64,000 bases of DNA from Rhizobium lentis. Its GTDB lineage: Bacteria; Pseudomonadota; Alphaproteobacteria; Rhizobiales; Rhizobiaceae. Numbering within the stretch: position 1 is the stretch's first letter; every line of letters begins with the position of its first letter. This document shows, piece by piece, positions 34,308-43,446 of the stretch. The notes under the pieces are model-generated. The model had not been told where the DNA came from. It saw nothing but the letters and a program-made list of their open reading frames with translations, and did not search any database. The stretch lies in assembly GCF_017352135.1 (NCBI RefSeq), contig NZ_CP071454.1, positions 124,001 through 188,000 on the forward strand, in the 5' to 3' direction. The position numbers were made by a program, and so were the translations under genes.

Positions 34308-34946
34308 CTATTTCCCCTGCGGCCGGCTGATGGCGCGTAGCTTGCCGCTGCCGCCACCACCGCAGAAGAAGCGGTCCGCGCCGTCGGATTCGAGGCCGGA
34401 GACGCCGGTGCCTTCGGGCATCTCCAGGCGCTCCAGCACCTCGCCGGTTTCGGGGTCGATGCGCCTGACATCGCTGTCGTCACCCTCCCAGGTGCCGTGC
34501 CAGAGCTGACCGTCGACCCAGGTGACGCCTGTCACCACGCGATTGGATTCGATCGTGCGCAGGATCTTGCCGGTCTCGGGATCGATCTGGTGGATCCTGC
34601 GGCCACGATGCTGGCCGACCCAGAGCGTGCCTTCGGCCCAGGCGAGGCCGGAATCGCCGCCATTGCCGGGAGCCGGGATGGTGGAAAGGATCTGGCCGGT
34701 CTTCGGGTCGATCTTGTGAATGACATCCTCGGCGATCTGATAGAGAAACTCGCCGTCGAAAGCCGTGCCGGCATGGGAGGCGACCTCGATGGAACGCACC
34801 ACCTCGCCGCTGTCGGGATCGAGCGCGTTCAGCCGGTCGCCCGAGGCAAACCAGACATGCCGGCCGTCGAAGGTGACGCCGTTGACACGATCGGCATTCG
34901 GAAAGGGTCCATATTCACGCAGGATCGTCGCGGCCGATTTCTTCAT
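34308..34946 (-). CDS. Beta-propeller protein (glutamine-cyclotransferase/Vgb-like)
   Basis: A 212-residue protein made of repeated blades with the pattern G-x-LW-x-G...IDPETG (for example DPDSGEVVRSIE, DPKTGQILSTIP, DPETGKILRTIE, DPETGEVLERLE), about five short blades. No signal peptide. The ATG at 34946 follows AAGGAGG by 6 bases; a more upstream start is unsupported. It lies 29 bases after the helix-turn-helix gene at 34975 and is probably in its operon. Similar propellers bind or cleave small ligands (virginiamycin B lyase, glutaminyl cyclase), but a function is not assignable. Confidence 0.8.
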   Translation of the reverse strand: MKKSAATILREYGPFPNADRVNGVTFDGRHVWFASGDRLNALDPDSGEVVRSIEVASHAGTAFDGEFLYQIAEDVIHKIDPKTGQILSTIPAPGNGGDSGLAWAEGTLWVGQHRGRRIHQIDPETGKILRTIESNRVVTGVTWVDGQLWHGTWEGDDSDVRRIDPETGEVLERLEMPEGTGVSGLESDGADRFFCGGGGSGKLRAISRPQGK

Positions 34947-34974
34947 CTCTTCCTCCTTGTGGGTTGCCCCCATA

Positions 34975-36195
34975 CTAGTCGCTCGGCAGCGGCCCGGGGA
35001 GTAACAAGATCGTCGGGAAAAAGGAGAGCGGCGGGCTCATCCAGCGGCGCGCCCGCCCGCGCCCGATCGCCTGCACCTTGCCTTCGCCAGCGAGCGAATC
35101 CAACGCCCGCTGCACGGTGCGGGGGCTCGCGCCAAGCGCGATCGAAAGCGCCGAGCTCGACCATGCCTCCCCATCGGCGAGGAAGGCAAGTACTGCGCCG
35201 TGCGGTCCTTCCATCAGCGGCGCGAGCACGGCGATGTCGCCTGCGCGGCCGGGTGAAAGGGCAAAACCGCGTTTCGTCGCCGAGACTTCCGCCAACCCGG
35301 CAAGCGCGGCACGCAGCCGGCCGATCTCGACCCGCAGCCGGGCGCGATGCGATTCATCGGCATGTTTGCCGCGAAAGGCGCGCGCAATCAGCGTGCCCCG
35401 CGCCACATCCGCCGGCCAGGCCTCGGCCAGAGTGCGCGCAAGCGCAAACAGCACCGGCCGGCTCGCCAGCGGCACGACAGCACCGGCATCGCGCACGACA
35501 TGGCGGCAGGCGTCGACGACGAGCGTGCCGCCCGAAAAGAGCGCCTCCACCTGCCCGAGCAGCAGCGGGCGCTCGTCTCCGCGTGAAATCACCCGCGCGG
35601 CCGGCGCGTCGAGCAAATGGGCTGCGGTTTCGACCTCCGCCGACAGTGCGGGTATATCGGCCTGCCGCGCCGCAAGCCGTGCACGGTCAATGGCGGCGCG
35701 CGCCGCCTCCGTCTTCAGGCGCCGGACCGCGATGCCTGATGCCACCAGCTCGTGGGCGGCCCGCAGTGCCGGCGGCAAGGGCGTCGGGTCGAGGCGGCCA
35801 AGCGCCTGCTCGGCCTCGTCGAGCCTGCCGATCAGCACCAGCCGGCGAACAGCGACATTGCCGGCATGAGCGGCATTGACCCGGTCGCCATGCGCTTCCA
35901 AAACCTTGCGCGCCGCCTCCAGCGCCTTGACCGGCCAGGTGAGATCGCGCGAGACCAGCGCGATCTCGGCCTCGGCGACGACGCAGCGGGCCCGCGCCAC
36001 CGCCTCGCGCGGCCCGAAGGCGCGCGCCGCGCTCTTCGACAGCGCCTTGGCGCGGACGAGATCGCCGAGCTGTGCCATGGCGATGCCGCGCAGCGCCAAA
36101 GCAGGCGCATCGTCACGCAGCGCCACCCGTTTCAGGGCACCGAGCGCGTCACCCGACGCCAGCGCCAGTGCGGCGGCCGTGATCAGCGAGTCCAT
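34975..36195 (-). CDS. Helical-repeat protein with C-terminal helix-turn-helix
   Basis: A 406-residue soluble protein. Residues 1-180 are Ala/Arg-rich helical repeats similar to TPR; 200-330 contain a middle domain (FALARTLAEAWPADVARGTL, HRARLRVEIGRLRAAL) resembling transcriptional-regulator winged domains; residues about 345-390 form a helix-turn-helix (ALSIALGASPRTVQRALDSL AGEGKV). I infer a transcription regulator. Transcribed toward the beta-propeller gene and divergent from the DUF899 gene at 36311, so either could be its target. Not a named family to me. Confidence 0.8.
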   Translation of the reverse strand: MDSLITAAALALASGDALGALKRVALRDDAPALALRGIAMAQLGDLVRAKALSKSAARAFGPREAVARARCVVAEAEIALVSRDLTWPVKALEAARKVLEAHGDRVNAAHAGNVAVRRLVLIGRLDEAEQALGRLDPTPLPPALRAAHELVASGIAVRRLKTEAARAAIDRARLAARQADIPALSAEVETAAHLLDAPAARVISRGDERPLLLGQVEALFSGGTLVVDACRHVVRDAGAVVPLASRPVLFALARTLAEAWPADVARGTLIARAFRGKHADESHRARLRVEIGRLRAALAGLAEVSATKRGFALSPGRAGDIAVLAPLMEGPHGAVLAFLADGEAWSSSALSIALGASPRTVQRALDSLAGEGKVQAIGRGRARRWMSPPLSFFPTILLLPGPLPSD

Positions 36196-36310
36196 TCAAA
36201 TCCCGTCACACTTGTCACTCCCGCCATTCCGCTGCCCGGCCGTAATCTTCTCTCAACCGGCAGCAATCACGCCGGATGCTACGACGATTGACAGGCAAAG
36301 GAGAAGACCC

Positions 36311-37108
36311 ATGACGGCAATGCTGAACGCAACCCGCGAGCAATGGCTGGCGGCGAGACTCGATCTGCTCGAGGAAGAAAAGGAACTGACGCGGCAAAGC
36401 GATGCACTGGCGGCCAAACGCCAGCAACTGCCCCGCGTCAGGATTGACAAGCAATACCGCTTCGACACCGAAAGCGGCGATGCCTCGCTGAAGGATCTCT
36501 TCGGCGGCCGCTCGCAACTGCTGATCTATCACTTCATGTTCGGACCGGATTACAGCGCCGGCTGCCCCTCCTGCTCCTCGATCGCCGACGGCTTCAACGG
36601 CTTCTTCGTCCATCTCCAAAACCACGACGTCGCCTTCTGGACGGTCTCGCGCGCGCCCCTCGAAAAGCTTCTGGCCTTCAGGCAGCGGATGGACTGGAGC
36701 TTTCCCTGGGCCTCCTCGGCCGGCAGCGATTTCAACGCCGATTTCAGCGTCTGGTTCAGCCCCGAACAGCAGCGCCAGGGCGGGATTGAATACAACTACC
36801 GCCAGGAGCCGGCGGCGCCCGAGCCGGCACCCGGCGGCGCCGTCCAGGAATGGCAGTTGCGCGGCAGCGAAGCGCCGATCGTCCAGATCGCTTCCATGAC
36901 CGGTACCGACGTCGCCACCTATACCCGCGACCGGCCCGGCGTCAGCGCCTTCGAACTCATCGACGGCGCCGTCTACCACAGCTATTCCAGCTATGCCCGT
37001 GGGCTGGACGGTCTCTGGGGTATGTACCAATGGCTCGACCGCGCGCCTAAAGGCCGCAACGAAACCGGCATCTGGTGGCGCCATCACGACCGCTACGGCA
37101 AGGAGTGA
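36311..37108 (+). CDS. DUF899 family thioredoxin-like protein
   Basis: A 265-residue cytoplasmic protein of the DUF899 family, which has a thioredoxin fold. Characteristic parts are LLEEEKELTRQSDALA, LLIYHFMFGPDYSAGCPSCSS (with the CPSC pair), WTVSRAPLEKL and the C-terminal DGLWGMYQWLDRAPKGRNE. The ATG at 36311 follows AAAGGAGAAG. Redox or carotenoid-related roles have been suggested for the family but none is established. The small membrane protein gene follows 5 bases downstream, so they form an operon. Confidence 0.92.
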   Translation: MTAMLNATREQWLAARLDLLEEEKELTRQSDALAAKRQQLPRVRIDKQYRFDTESGDASLKDLFGGRSQLLIYHFMFGPDYSAGCPSCSSIADGFNGFFVHLQNHDVAFWTVSRAPLEKLLAFRQRMDWSFPWASSAGSDFNADFSVWFSPEQQRQGGIEYNYRQEPAAPEPAPGGAVQEWQLRGSEAPIVQIASMTGTDVATYTRDRPGVSAFELIDGAVYHSYSSYARGLDGLWGMYQWLDRAPKGRNETGIWWRHHDRYGKE

Positions 37109-37113
37109 CGGCA

Positions 37114-37551
37114 ATGGCCCTTTCCCTCCACGGCGAGAAAGGAGGCGGCGATCCGGCCGCCTCGGGCGGGAATGCCGGTCTTTCAACCGCCGACTGGCTG
37201 TCGCTGGCCGCCGCCGCAGACGGATCGGCTGGAAAACCAGCCGCTCCGGCTGCCGAAAGGGTCGTCCGCAATGGCCACGCCGTCCTCGCGGCCGATTGGC
37301 TGTCGTTTGCCGCGGCGCCGACATTCGCCTTCATGGCGTTGCTGACGGCGGCAACCGGCAGCGCCGACATGATCTGCACGACCACGCCGGGTGCTTTTCC
37401 GCTCACGGGAATGACACCGATGTACCTGCTGATGAGCGGCTTCCACCTGGCGCCGTGGCTGCGGCTTGCCGGCGGCTGGAAGGGTCGCCGATGGTGGTTC
37501 CGGCGTCGCTTACACGTCTCTGTTCCGTGCTCGTCGCAGAATGGAGGATAG
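37114..37551 (+). CDS. Small membrane-associated protein downstream of DUF899
   Basis: A 145-residue protein with AAGGAG overlapping the end of the DUF899 gene, so translation is coupled. The N-terminal half is Ala/Gly-rich and low in complexity with DWLSLAAAADGS and DWLSFAAAPTFAFMALLTAA appearing as an internal near-repeat. One to two hydrophobic segments (about 66-85 and 102-118, MYLLMSGFHLAPWLRLAGG) suggest an inner-membrane protein. Function unknown; I recall similar MYLLMSxFHxxPWL proteins beside DUF899 genes in rhizobia. Confidence 0.7.
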   Translation: MALSLHGEKGGGDPAASGGNAGLSTADWLSLAAAADGSAGKPAAPAAERVVRNGHAVLAADWLSFAAAPTFAFMALLTAATGSADMICTTTPGAFPLTGMTPMYLLMSGFHLAPWLRLAGGWKGRRWWFRRRLHVSVPCSSQNGG

Positions 37552-37838
37552 GGCATGCCGTGGGAATACCCCTCTGGCCTGCCGGCAAAGGAGAAGGACG
37601 GCACGGCACTCAAGAGAGACTTACCCTGAAGTGCCCCGGAAGGGATTGCCAGCCGTCCAAGTTTGCGCCGACCTCGTCAAATCGACCTGATTTCGCCCCA
37701 GACAATTCAGCAAAACCCGGAGCCGCACGCCTAATGCCGGATAGTTGATCCGCCGCACCCCTCCGCTTACAATTGTCTTCCGGCCCGAAACTGTGCCATG
37801 ACCGATCCACCAGAGACGCAACGGATAAAGGCCTGGCC

Positions 37839-38861
37839 ATGAAGAAGATCGGTTTTCTCTCGTTCGGGCACTGGACGCCCTCGCCTCAATCGCAGACGCG
37901 TTCGGCGGGCGATGCGCTGCTCCAGTCGATTGACCTTGCGGTGGCCGCCGAAGAGCTCGGCGCCGACGGGGCCTATTTTCGCGTGCACCATTTCGCCCGG
38001 CAGCTCGCCGCGCCCTTCCCTCTGCTGTCGGCCGTCGGCGCTAGGACCAGCCGGATCGAGATCGGCACCGCCGTCATCGACATGCGTTATGAGAACCCGC
38101 TCTATATGGCCGAGGATGCCGGTGCTGCCGACCTCATCGCCGGCGGCCGGCTGCAGCTCGGCATCAGCCGCGGCTCGCCCGAGCAGGTGATCGACGGCTG
38201 GCGCCATTTCGGCTATGCGCCGCCGGAAGGTCAGAGCGATGCCGACATGGCCAGGCATCACGCCGAGGTTTTCCTCGAAGTGCTGCGCGGCGAAGGGTTC
38301 GCCAAGCCGAACCCGCGGCCGATGTTTCCGAACCCGCCCGGCCTTCTCCGCCTCGAGCCGCATTCCGAAGGCCTGCGCGAGCGGATCTGGTGGGGCGCAA
38401 GCTCGAATGCCACAGCCGTCTGGGCGGCCAAGCTCGGCATGAACCTGCAGAGCTCGACGCTGAAGGACGACGAGACGGGCGAGCCCTTCCACGTCCAGCA
38501 AGCCGCCCAGATCCGTGCCTATCGCGAAGCCTGGAAAGAAGCAGGCCACACGCGCCAGCCGCGCGTCTCGGTGAGCCGCAGCATCTTCGCGTTGGTCGAC
38601 GACCGCGACCGCGCCTATTTCGGCTATGGCGGCGACGAAGGCGACAAGATCGGCTTCATCGACGAAAAGACCCGGGCGATCTTCGGCCGCAGCTATGCCG
38701 CCGAACCCGACGTGCTCGTAAAGCAGCTTGCCGAGGACGAGGCGATCGCCGAGGCCGACACGCTGCTGCTCACCGTCCCCAACCAGCTCGGTGTCGAGTA
38801 TAACGCCCATGTCATCGAAGGGATCCTGACCCACGTCGCGCCGGCGCTCGGCTGGCGGTGA
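37839..38861 (+). CDS. Luciferase-like (LLM class) flavin-dependent oxidoreductase
   Basis: A 340-residue bacterial-luciferase-like TIM barrel. MKKIGFLSFGHW, DLAVAAEELGADGAYFRVHHF, IGTAVIDMRYENPLYMAEDAGAADLIAGGRLQLGISRGSPEQ are signature elements of the LLM class, which use FMN or F420. The substrate is unknown. The ATG at 37839 fits the family start. The 287-base gap upstream contains no gene; the LysR gene at 39016 is 154 bases downstream on the same strand. Confidence 0.93.
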   Translation: MKKIGFLSFGHWTPSPQSQTRSAGDALLQSIDLAVAAEELGADGAYFRVHHFARQLAAPFPLLSAVGARTSRIEIGTAVIDMRYENPLYMAEDAGAADLIAGGRLQLGISRGSPEQVIDGWRHFGYAPPEGQSDADMARHHAEVFLEVLRGEGFAKPNPRPMFPNPPGLLRLEPHSEGLRERIWWGASSNATAVWAAKLGMNLQSSTLKDDETGEPFHVQQAAQIRAYREAWKEAGHTRQPRVSVSRSIFALVDDRDRAYFGYGGDEGDKIGFIDEKTRAIFGRSYAAEPDVLVKQLAEDEAIAEADTLLLTVPNQLGVEYNAHVIEGILTHVAPALGWR

Positions 38862-39015
38862 GGTTGGGCGCTGCGTTGATGGCGTAATCGACAGGCGGGC
38901 ACAGGACAGAGAGAGCGCCAGCCATTCGGCGCCCCTTCTTAACGCATCAACGCCCCAAGCTTGAACCATTGCATGGCTGACCGAGTTATGGCCGTAGAAC
39001 CGCTCGAGTTGCCTC

Positions 39016-39921
39016 ATGCCGCGCACCAACCTGAACGATATCCTGATCTTCATGGCCGTCGTCGATGCCGGAAGCTTCGTTGCCGGCGGACAGGCCGTGG
39101 GACTGTCGCGTTCGGCGGCGGGAAAGGCCGTCATCCGCCTGGAAGACCGGCTGGGCGCGCGCCTGCTCAACCGCACGACGCGGACGCTGAGCCTAACCGA
39201 CGAAGGGCGCCTGTTTTATGAGCGCGGGCTGCAGATCCTCGCCTCGGTCGACGAGGCGGAAGCAAGTGTCGCGGGGCGCAGCGGCACGCCGCGCGGCATT
39301 CTCCGGCTCACCGTTCCCCGCGCCTTCGGCCGGCTCGTCGTGCTGCCGCTGCTCGAGAAATATCTTCGCGCCTGGCCCGATCTCCAGGCTGAGGTGAGCT
39401 TCACCGATCGCCTGGCCGATATCGTCGAGGAAGGCTTCGATCTCAAGATCCGGATCGGCGCCGGTGCATCGTCAGGTGAAGGGTTGGCCTCGCGTGTCAT
39501 CGGCGCTGACAAGGCGCGACTCTGCGCCTCGCCCTCCTACCTCGCCGAGCGCGGCGAGCCGCGCGATATCGAGGATCTCGCCGACCATGACTGCCTGTAT
39601 TTTACCAGCCGCAATCAACGGCAGCGCTGGCGCTTTCGCGGCAAAGGCGGGACCTGGATCAAGGCGCCGGGGGTAAGCCGCCTGCGGCTCGACAGCGGCG
39701 AGGCCATCCGCGATGCGGCGCTGGCAGGATTGGGCATCGCTCTCCTGCCCGACTTCCTCATCGCCGCCGATCTCGCAGCCGGCCGCCTCCGGCAGGTCCT
39801 GCCGGAGCCTGAGACCGACGAGGCAAAGATCGTGATCCTCTATCCCGACAAACGCCTTATCGAACCGCGCGTGCGCGGCTTTATCGATCTGATCGTCGAA
39901 GAATTGGGGCATAAAGCGTGA
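39016..39921 (+). CDS. LysR-family transcriptional regulator
   Basis: A 301-residue LysR protein. Helix-turn-helix at about 1-60 (VDAGSFVAGGQAVGLSRSAAGKAVIRLEDRLGARLLNRTTRTLSLTDEG), then the inducer-binding domain (LTVPRAFGRLVVLPLLEKYLRAWPDL). Close to the group that regulates quinone or aldehyde reductases. It follows the LLM oxidoreductase gene and faces the MFS transporter gene convergently; its target is not clear. Confidence 0.93.
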   Translation: MPRTNLNDILIFMAVVDAGSFVAGGQAVGLSRSAAGKAVIRLEDRLGARLLNRTTRTLSLTDEGRLFYERGLQILASVDEAEASVAGRSGTPRGILRLTVPRAFGRLVVLPLLEKYLRAWPDLQAEVSFTDRLADIVEEGFDLKIRIGAGASSGEGLASRVIGADKARLCASPSYLAERGEPRDIEDLADHDCLYFTSRNQRQRWRFRGKGGTWIKAPGVSRLRLDSGEAIRDAALAGLGIALLPDFLIAADLAAGRLRQVLPEPETDEAKIVILYPDKRLIEPRVRGFIDLIVEELGHKA

Positions 39922-39931
39922 GGCTCGGCCC

Positions 39932-41170
39932 TCAGGCGAGCGCCTTTTCGAAGCCGCGGAAACTCTTTAGCGCCAGCGGCGCAAGCGTTGCGCAGAGATA
40001 GGCAAGTCCGGTGACGAACAGTGCCGCGGCGAGGCTGATGCCGCCGATCAAAGCGCCGCCGACGAGGCCGCCGAAGGGAATGAGGGCGAAGCAGAGGGCG
40101 GCGTTCATCGCCGTGACGCGGCCGGACAGCGGCTTCGGAATGCGCTCGAAGATCACCGCCGACAGAATGGGGTTGAGGAACCCCGAGGCAAATCCTGCGA
40201 CGGCGAGCGTCGCAAAGACAGAGCCGAGCGGCGCATCCAGCGCAAGCACGAAAAAGCGTGGAAATCCCGTCAGCAGGAAGGCCACCGTATAGACCATCAG
40301 GCGCGGCATTCGCTCGCCGATAACAGCCGCAATCGCTGCCCCCGCGATCGAGGCGCCGGTGAAGGCAGCCAGAATGGCGCCGAGCAGCTCCGGGCCGTGG
40401 CCGGAGTCGCGCGTCCAGACGGGCAGCAGCACCGCTCCATAGGCCTGGTCCATGAGATTGGTGACGGCGACCATGGTGACGATGCTGACGAGCACCGCAT
40501 CGCCGCGCAGGAAGCGCCAGCCTTCCCGGAGATCGTCGAGATAGGAAGACACCATGCCCGGCCGGTCGCCTGATGTGGCGGCCGGCTCGGCAGTGCGCCT
40601 GATGCCGGGTATGCCAGCCGCAACGATCAGGGCGGCGGCGGCAAAGGTGGCGGCGTTAACGAGGAGCGCCTGGCCCGGGCCGATCATCCCAATCAACGCG
40701 CCGGCGCCGGCCGCGCCCGCGGTCGAGGCCAGCCGCTCAATCGCCCCGGCGACGCCGGTCACCCTTTCGAGCGGTAGGTCGGTCAGCGCGGCGATATCGG
40801 GAACCATCGCCTGCTTGGCGGCATCGGATGGGCCGCGCAACACGCCCATGGCAAAGACGACAGGCAGCAGCATCGGCACGCTCAATAGGCCGAAGAGATC
40901 GAGAAGCGGCACCAGCCCCACCACGATCACGGAGGCGGCGTCGCAGGCAATAGCGATACTCTTGGCACCGACGCGGTCGATTAATGGCCCGCCGAGCGCC
41001 TTGGCGGCCACATAGGGCAGCATTTCCATCATCGCCGTCAGCCCCGTCAGGACAGGACTGCCGGTCGCGCTCAGCACCAGCCAGGGAATGGCGATGGTCG
41101 AAAGCCGCGTACCGGAAAGCGAAAGCGTCTCGGCGGCGGCAAACGCCAGGAAAGGCCTGCCCCGTCTCAC
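39932..41170 (-). CDS. Major facilitator superfamily transporter
   Basis: A 412-residue inner-membrane protein with twelve predicted helices. The loop GGPLIDRVGAKSIAIACD after helix 2 corresponds to the MFS motif A (G-x-x-x-D-R), and a second copy-like segment occurs in the second half. It starts with GTG and overlaps the ArsR-type gene stop (GTGA), so it is translated with it. Related to the enterobactin/macrolide exporter group. The ArsR-type partner suggests inducible export; the substrate is unknown. Confidence 0.92.
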   Translation of the reverse strand: MRRGRPFLAFAAAETLSLSGTRLSTIAIPWLVLSATGSPVLTGLTAMMEMLPYVAAKALGGPLIDRVGAKSIAIACDAASVIVVGLVPLLDLFGLLSVPMLLPVVFAMGVLRGPSDAAKQAMVPDIAALTDLPLERVTGVAGAIERLASTAGAAGAGALIGMIGPGQALLVNAATFAAAALIVAAGIPGIRRTAEPAATSGDRPGMVSSYLDDLREGWRFLRGDAVLVSIVTMVAVTNLMDQAYGAVLLPVWTRDSGHGPELLGAILAAFTGASIAGAAIAAVIGERMPRLMVYTVAFLLTGFPRFFVLALDAPLGSVFATLAVAGFASGFLNPILSAVIFERIPKPLSGRVTAMNAALCFALIPFGGLVGGALIGGISLAAALFVTGLAYLCATLAPLALKSFRGFEKALA

Positions 41171-41829
41171 GGCTCCTCCCCTTCGCGATGCGGAAGGCGG
41201 CCCGGATAGGGAAAGGCATGGAGCATGATCGAAAAGGGGACTATGTCAGGATTCTGGGACGCCGCCTCCCCCAGCGGCGGGGCTGCCCGCATCGCTTCGA
41301 GGATGAGGTCGGTCAGCCGTTTCGTCAGGGCTTCGGCCTGTGCCGCCGTCATCGGAATGATGACATCGTCGGCGGCCGTCGCCTTGCGCCATTCTGCCGG
41401 CAGTTCGGCATATTCCTCCAGCGCCTGCTGCATCTGGCCGACCTGCAGCGAGAGTGCCGCCTGATTAAAGGCGATGTCGAGATCGAGCGCCTCCCCCGCG
41501 GCTTCGCTAGGGAGCACGGTGGTCAGTTCATGGCTCGCGCGCCACCAGCGGTCACGCCGCGAGACATGCGGCGCCTCCTCGATGAAGCCGTATTGGGCGA
41601 GCTGGCGCAGATGATAACTCGTTGCACCGCTGTTCAGGCCCAGCCGGACGGCAAGTTGCGTCGCCGTGGCGGGGCCGTCGACCCTAAGCATGCCAAGCAT
41701 GCGCAGCCGCACCGGATGCGCAAGCGCCTTCAGTGCAGTTGGGTCGGGCACGACCCGGCTGACGGCGCGTGAAGCGACGGCCTCTGCGGCAGGTTCGGAG
41801 CTCGGATCTTTCATGTCCCAAGCATACAT
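41167..41829 (-). CDS. ArsR-like winged-helix regulator
   Basis: A 220-residue regulator (215 if the ATG at 41814 is used). LKALAHPVRLRMLGMLRVDGPATATQLAVRLGLNSGATSYHLRQL is an ArsR/HTH_20 DNA-binding domain (about 30-90), followed by a long helical C-terminus (DLDIAFNQAALSLQVGQMQQALEEY) and a pyrimidine- or drug-sensing-type tail. No cysteine metal site is evident, so it is not an arsenic sensor. Translationally coupled to the MFS gene. A perfect palindrome just upstream is its likely operator. Confidence 0.88.
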   Translation of the reverse strand: MYAWDMKDPSSEPAAEAVASRAVSRVVPDPTALKALAHPVRLRMLGMLRVDGPATATQLAVRLGLNSGATSYHLRQLAQYGFIEEAPHVSRRDRWWRASHELTTVLPSEAAGEALDLDIAFNQAALSLQVGQMQQALEEYAELPAEWRKATAADDVIIPMTAAQAEALTKRLTDLILEAMRAAPPLGEAASQNPDIVPFSIMLHAFPYPGRLPHREGEEP

Positions 41830-41840
41830 TGCAGACTTAT

Positions 41841-41850
41841 CTTTGCAAAG
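41841..41850. promoter_or_regulatory. Candidate ArsR-type operator
   Basis: CTTTGCAAAG is a perfect 10-base palindrome, with a similar half-site (TTTCTTTGTAA) following. It lies 12-21 bases upstream of the regulator's start and would cover its promoter. Confidence 0.35.
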
Positions 41851-41956
41851 ATTTCTTTGTAATACGCCTGCGTAGTTTTGCGCGACATGCTCTAGCCAAG
41901 CCGGGACACGCGCCCTAAGACCGTCGCCGTGATCCGCATGATTTGAGGGGCAAGGG

Positions 41957-42640
41957 ATGGCTGAGGAACCGCAGAAAAACATCGGCACGTGGTACATCGA
42001 CCCCGACGCCGAGGACAGGATGGCTGATGGACATGCTCCCATCTGGCGCCACCTGATCGATCTCATCGTCGAGCGCGACCTGACCGGCAAGAGCGTGCTC
42101 GATTTCGGCTGCAATCAGGGCGGCCTATTGCGGCATCTCTATGCGATCCGCCCGTTCCGCAAGGCGCTCGGCATCGACATCGCCGAAACCTCGATCGCCA
42201 AGGCCGAGAAGCTGAAGGGCGATCTCCCGATCCAGCATCAGGTCGGCGGCAGGCTGGAAGGCTGGGACGAAGAATTCGATCTCGCCGTTAGCCATGAAGT
42301 CATTTACCTCGTCCCCGATATCGATGCCCACGCCGCCGATATCCGGCGGGCGCTGAAGCCGGGCGGGGTCTATTATGCCGTGACCGGATGCCACACCGAC
42401 AACCCGCTCTGGCCGCAATGGCGCGAGCTGGTCGCCAACCGCACCAACACCGTCGTTCAGGATCGCTCGATCACCGATTACGGCTGCGCCTTCGAAAAAG
42501 CGGGCTTCGACGTCTCCGCCCGAAAACTCGAATATGACGGCTTCATTCCTTTCGTGGCGGACGGCTGGACGCCGGACTTTGCCGATGCGCTCAATTACTA
42601 CACCCAGACGAAAATCGTCTTTAGGTTGGTAAAGCGCTAA
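41957..42640 (+). CDS. Class I SAM-dependent methyltransferase
   Basis: A 227-residue methyltransferase. Motif I is VLDFGCNQGGLLRHL, followed by ALGIDIAETSIAKAEKL and the post-motif DLAVSHEVIYLVPDI and LKPGGVYYAVTG. The length is typical of a small-molecule methyltransferase. The ribosome site AAGGG lies 5 bases before the ATG. Its 3' end overlaps that of the siderophore ABC ATPase gene by 20 bases in convergent orientation. The acceptor is unknown. Confidence 0.9.
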   Translation: MAEEPQKNIGTWYIDPDAEDRMADGHAPIWRHLIDLIVERDLTGKSVLDFGCNQGGLLRHLYAIRPFRKALGIDIAETSIAKAEKLKGDLPIQHQVGGRLEGWDEEFDLAVSHEVIYLVPDIDAHAADIRRALKPGGVYYAVTGCHTDNPLWPQWRELVANRTNTVVQDRSITDYGCAFEKAGFDVSARKLEYDGFIPFVADGWTPDFADALNYYTQTKIVFRLVKR

Positions 42641-43439
42641 AGCTGGCATTGGCCCGCTGAAGCCTCGTCAGCTCGACATCGAAATGCGGCGGGTTATCGG
42701 GTGAGACCTGGACGAAGCGACCTCTGACGCGGAAGATTTCCTGGACCAGGTCGCGTTCGGCGAGTTCACGCGGGGGGCCGTCGAATCTGAGCTGCCCCTT
42801 TTCGAGCAGCGAGATGCGGTCACTGACGGCGATCGCCTGGTTGATGTCGTGGATCGCCATGACGACGGTCACCCCCTTCTCCCGGCTCAGGCGATGGACT
42901 AGATCGAGCACTTCGACCTGATAGCCGATATCGAGGAAGGAAGTCGGCTCGTCGAGCAGCAAGATCTCTGCTTCTTGGGCGAGCGCGGCCGAAATCCACG
43001 CCCTCTGCCGTTCGCCGCCTGACAGTTCCCGAAGGCTGCGGTCGGCAAGCCCTGACAGTCCAGTGCTTTCGAGCGCCCATTCGATCGCCTCCTCGTCGCC
43101 ACTGTCATAAGAGCGGAACAAGCCGACATGCGGATAGCGCCCCTGGCGCACGAGCTGGGCGACGGTCATTTCGTCGGGCGCGGTCGGCTGCTGCGGCAGG
43201 AAGGCGAGCCGCCTTGCCAGCATCCGGCGCGACATGGTGGCGACGGGAACACCATTCAGCGATGCCCTGCCCTCCGCCGGCCTGATTAGGCCCGCCAGCG
43301 CATGCAGCGCCGTGCTCTTGCCGGAACCGTTCGGGCCGATCAGAGCGCGGATCTCGCCCCTTTCGAGCGAAAGGCTGAAGCCGTCGAGGGCCTTTCGCTT
43401 GCTGTACATCACCGAGAGGTCGGAGCAGGACAATGGCAT
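42621..43439 (-). CDS. Iron-siderophore ABC transporter ATP-binding protein
   Basis: A 272-residue FecE/FhuC-type ATPase. Walker A GPNGSGKST (34-42), Q-loop FLPQQPTAP, signature LSGGERQR, Walker B ILLLDEPTSFLD and the H-loop AIHD are all present. It powers import of ferric siderophores with the two permeases upstream. Last gene of the operon SBP-permease-permease-ATPase transcribed on the minus strand. Its start is 8 bases after the permease stop. Convergent overlap with the methyltransferase gene at 42621-42640. Confidence 0.95.
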   Translation of the reverse strand: MPLSCSDLSVMYSKRKALDGFSLSLERGEIRALIGPNGSGKSTALHALAGLIRPAEGRASLNGVPVATMSRRMLARRLAFLPQQPTAPDEMTVAQLVRQGRYPHVGLFRSYDSGDEEAIEWALESTGLSGLADRSLRELSGGERQRAWISAALAQEAEILLLDEPTSFLDIGYQVEVLDLVHRLSREKGVTVVMAIHDINQAIAVSDRISLLEKGQLRFDGPPRELAERDLVQEIFRVRGRFVQVSPDNPPHFDVELTRLQRANASFSALPT

Positions 43440-43446
43440 TTCGGCC

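Noticed and set aside
37767..39176. Open frame of about 470 codons on the minus strand
   Set aside because: It is the antisense of the luciferase-like gene; His/Arg/Gly-rich composition without motifs.
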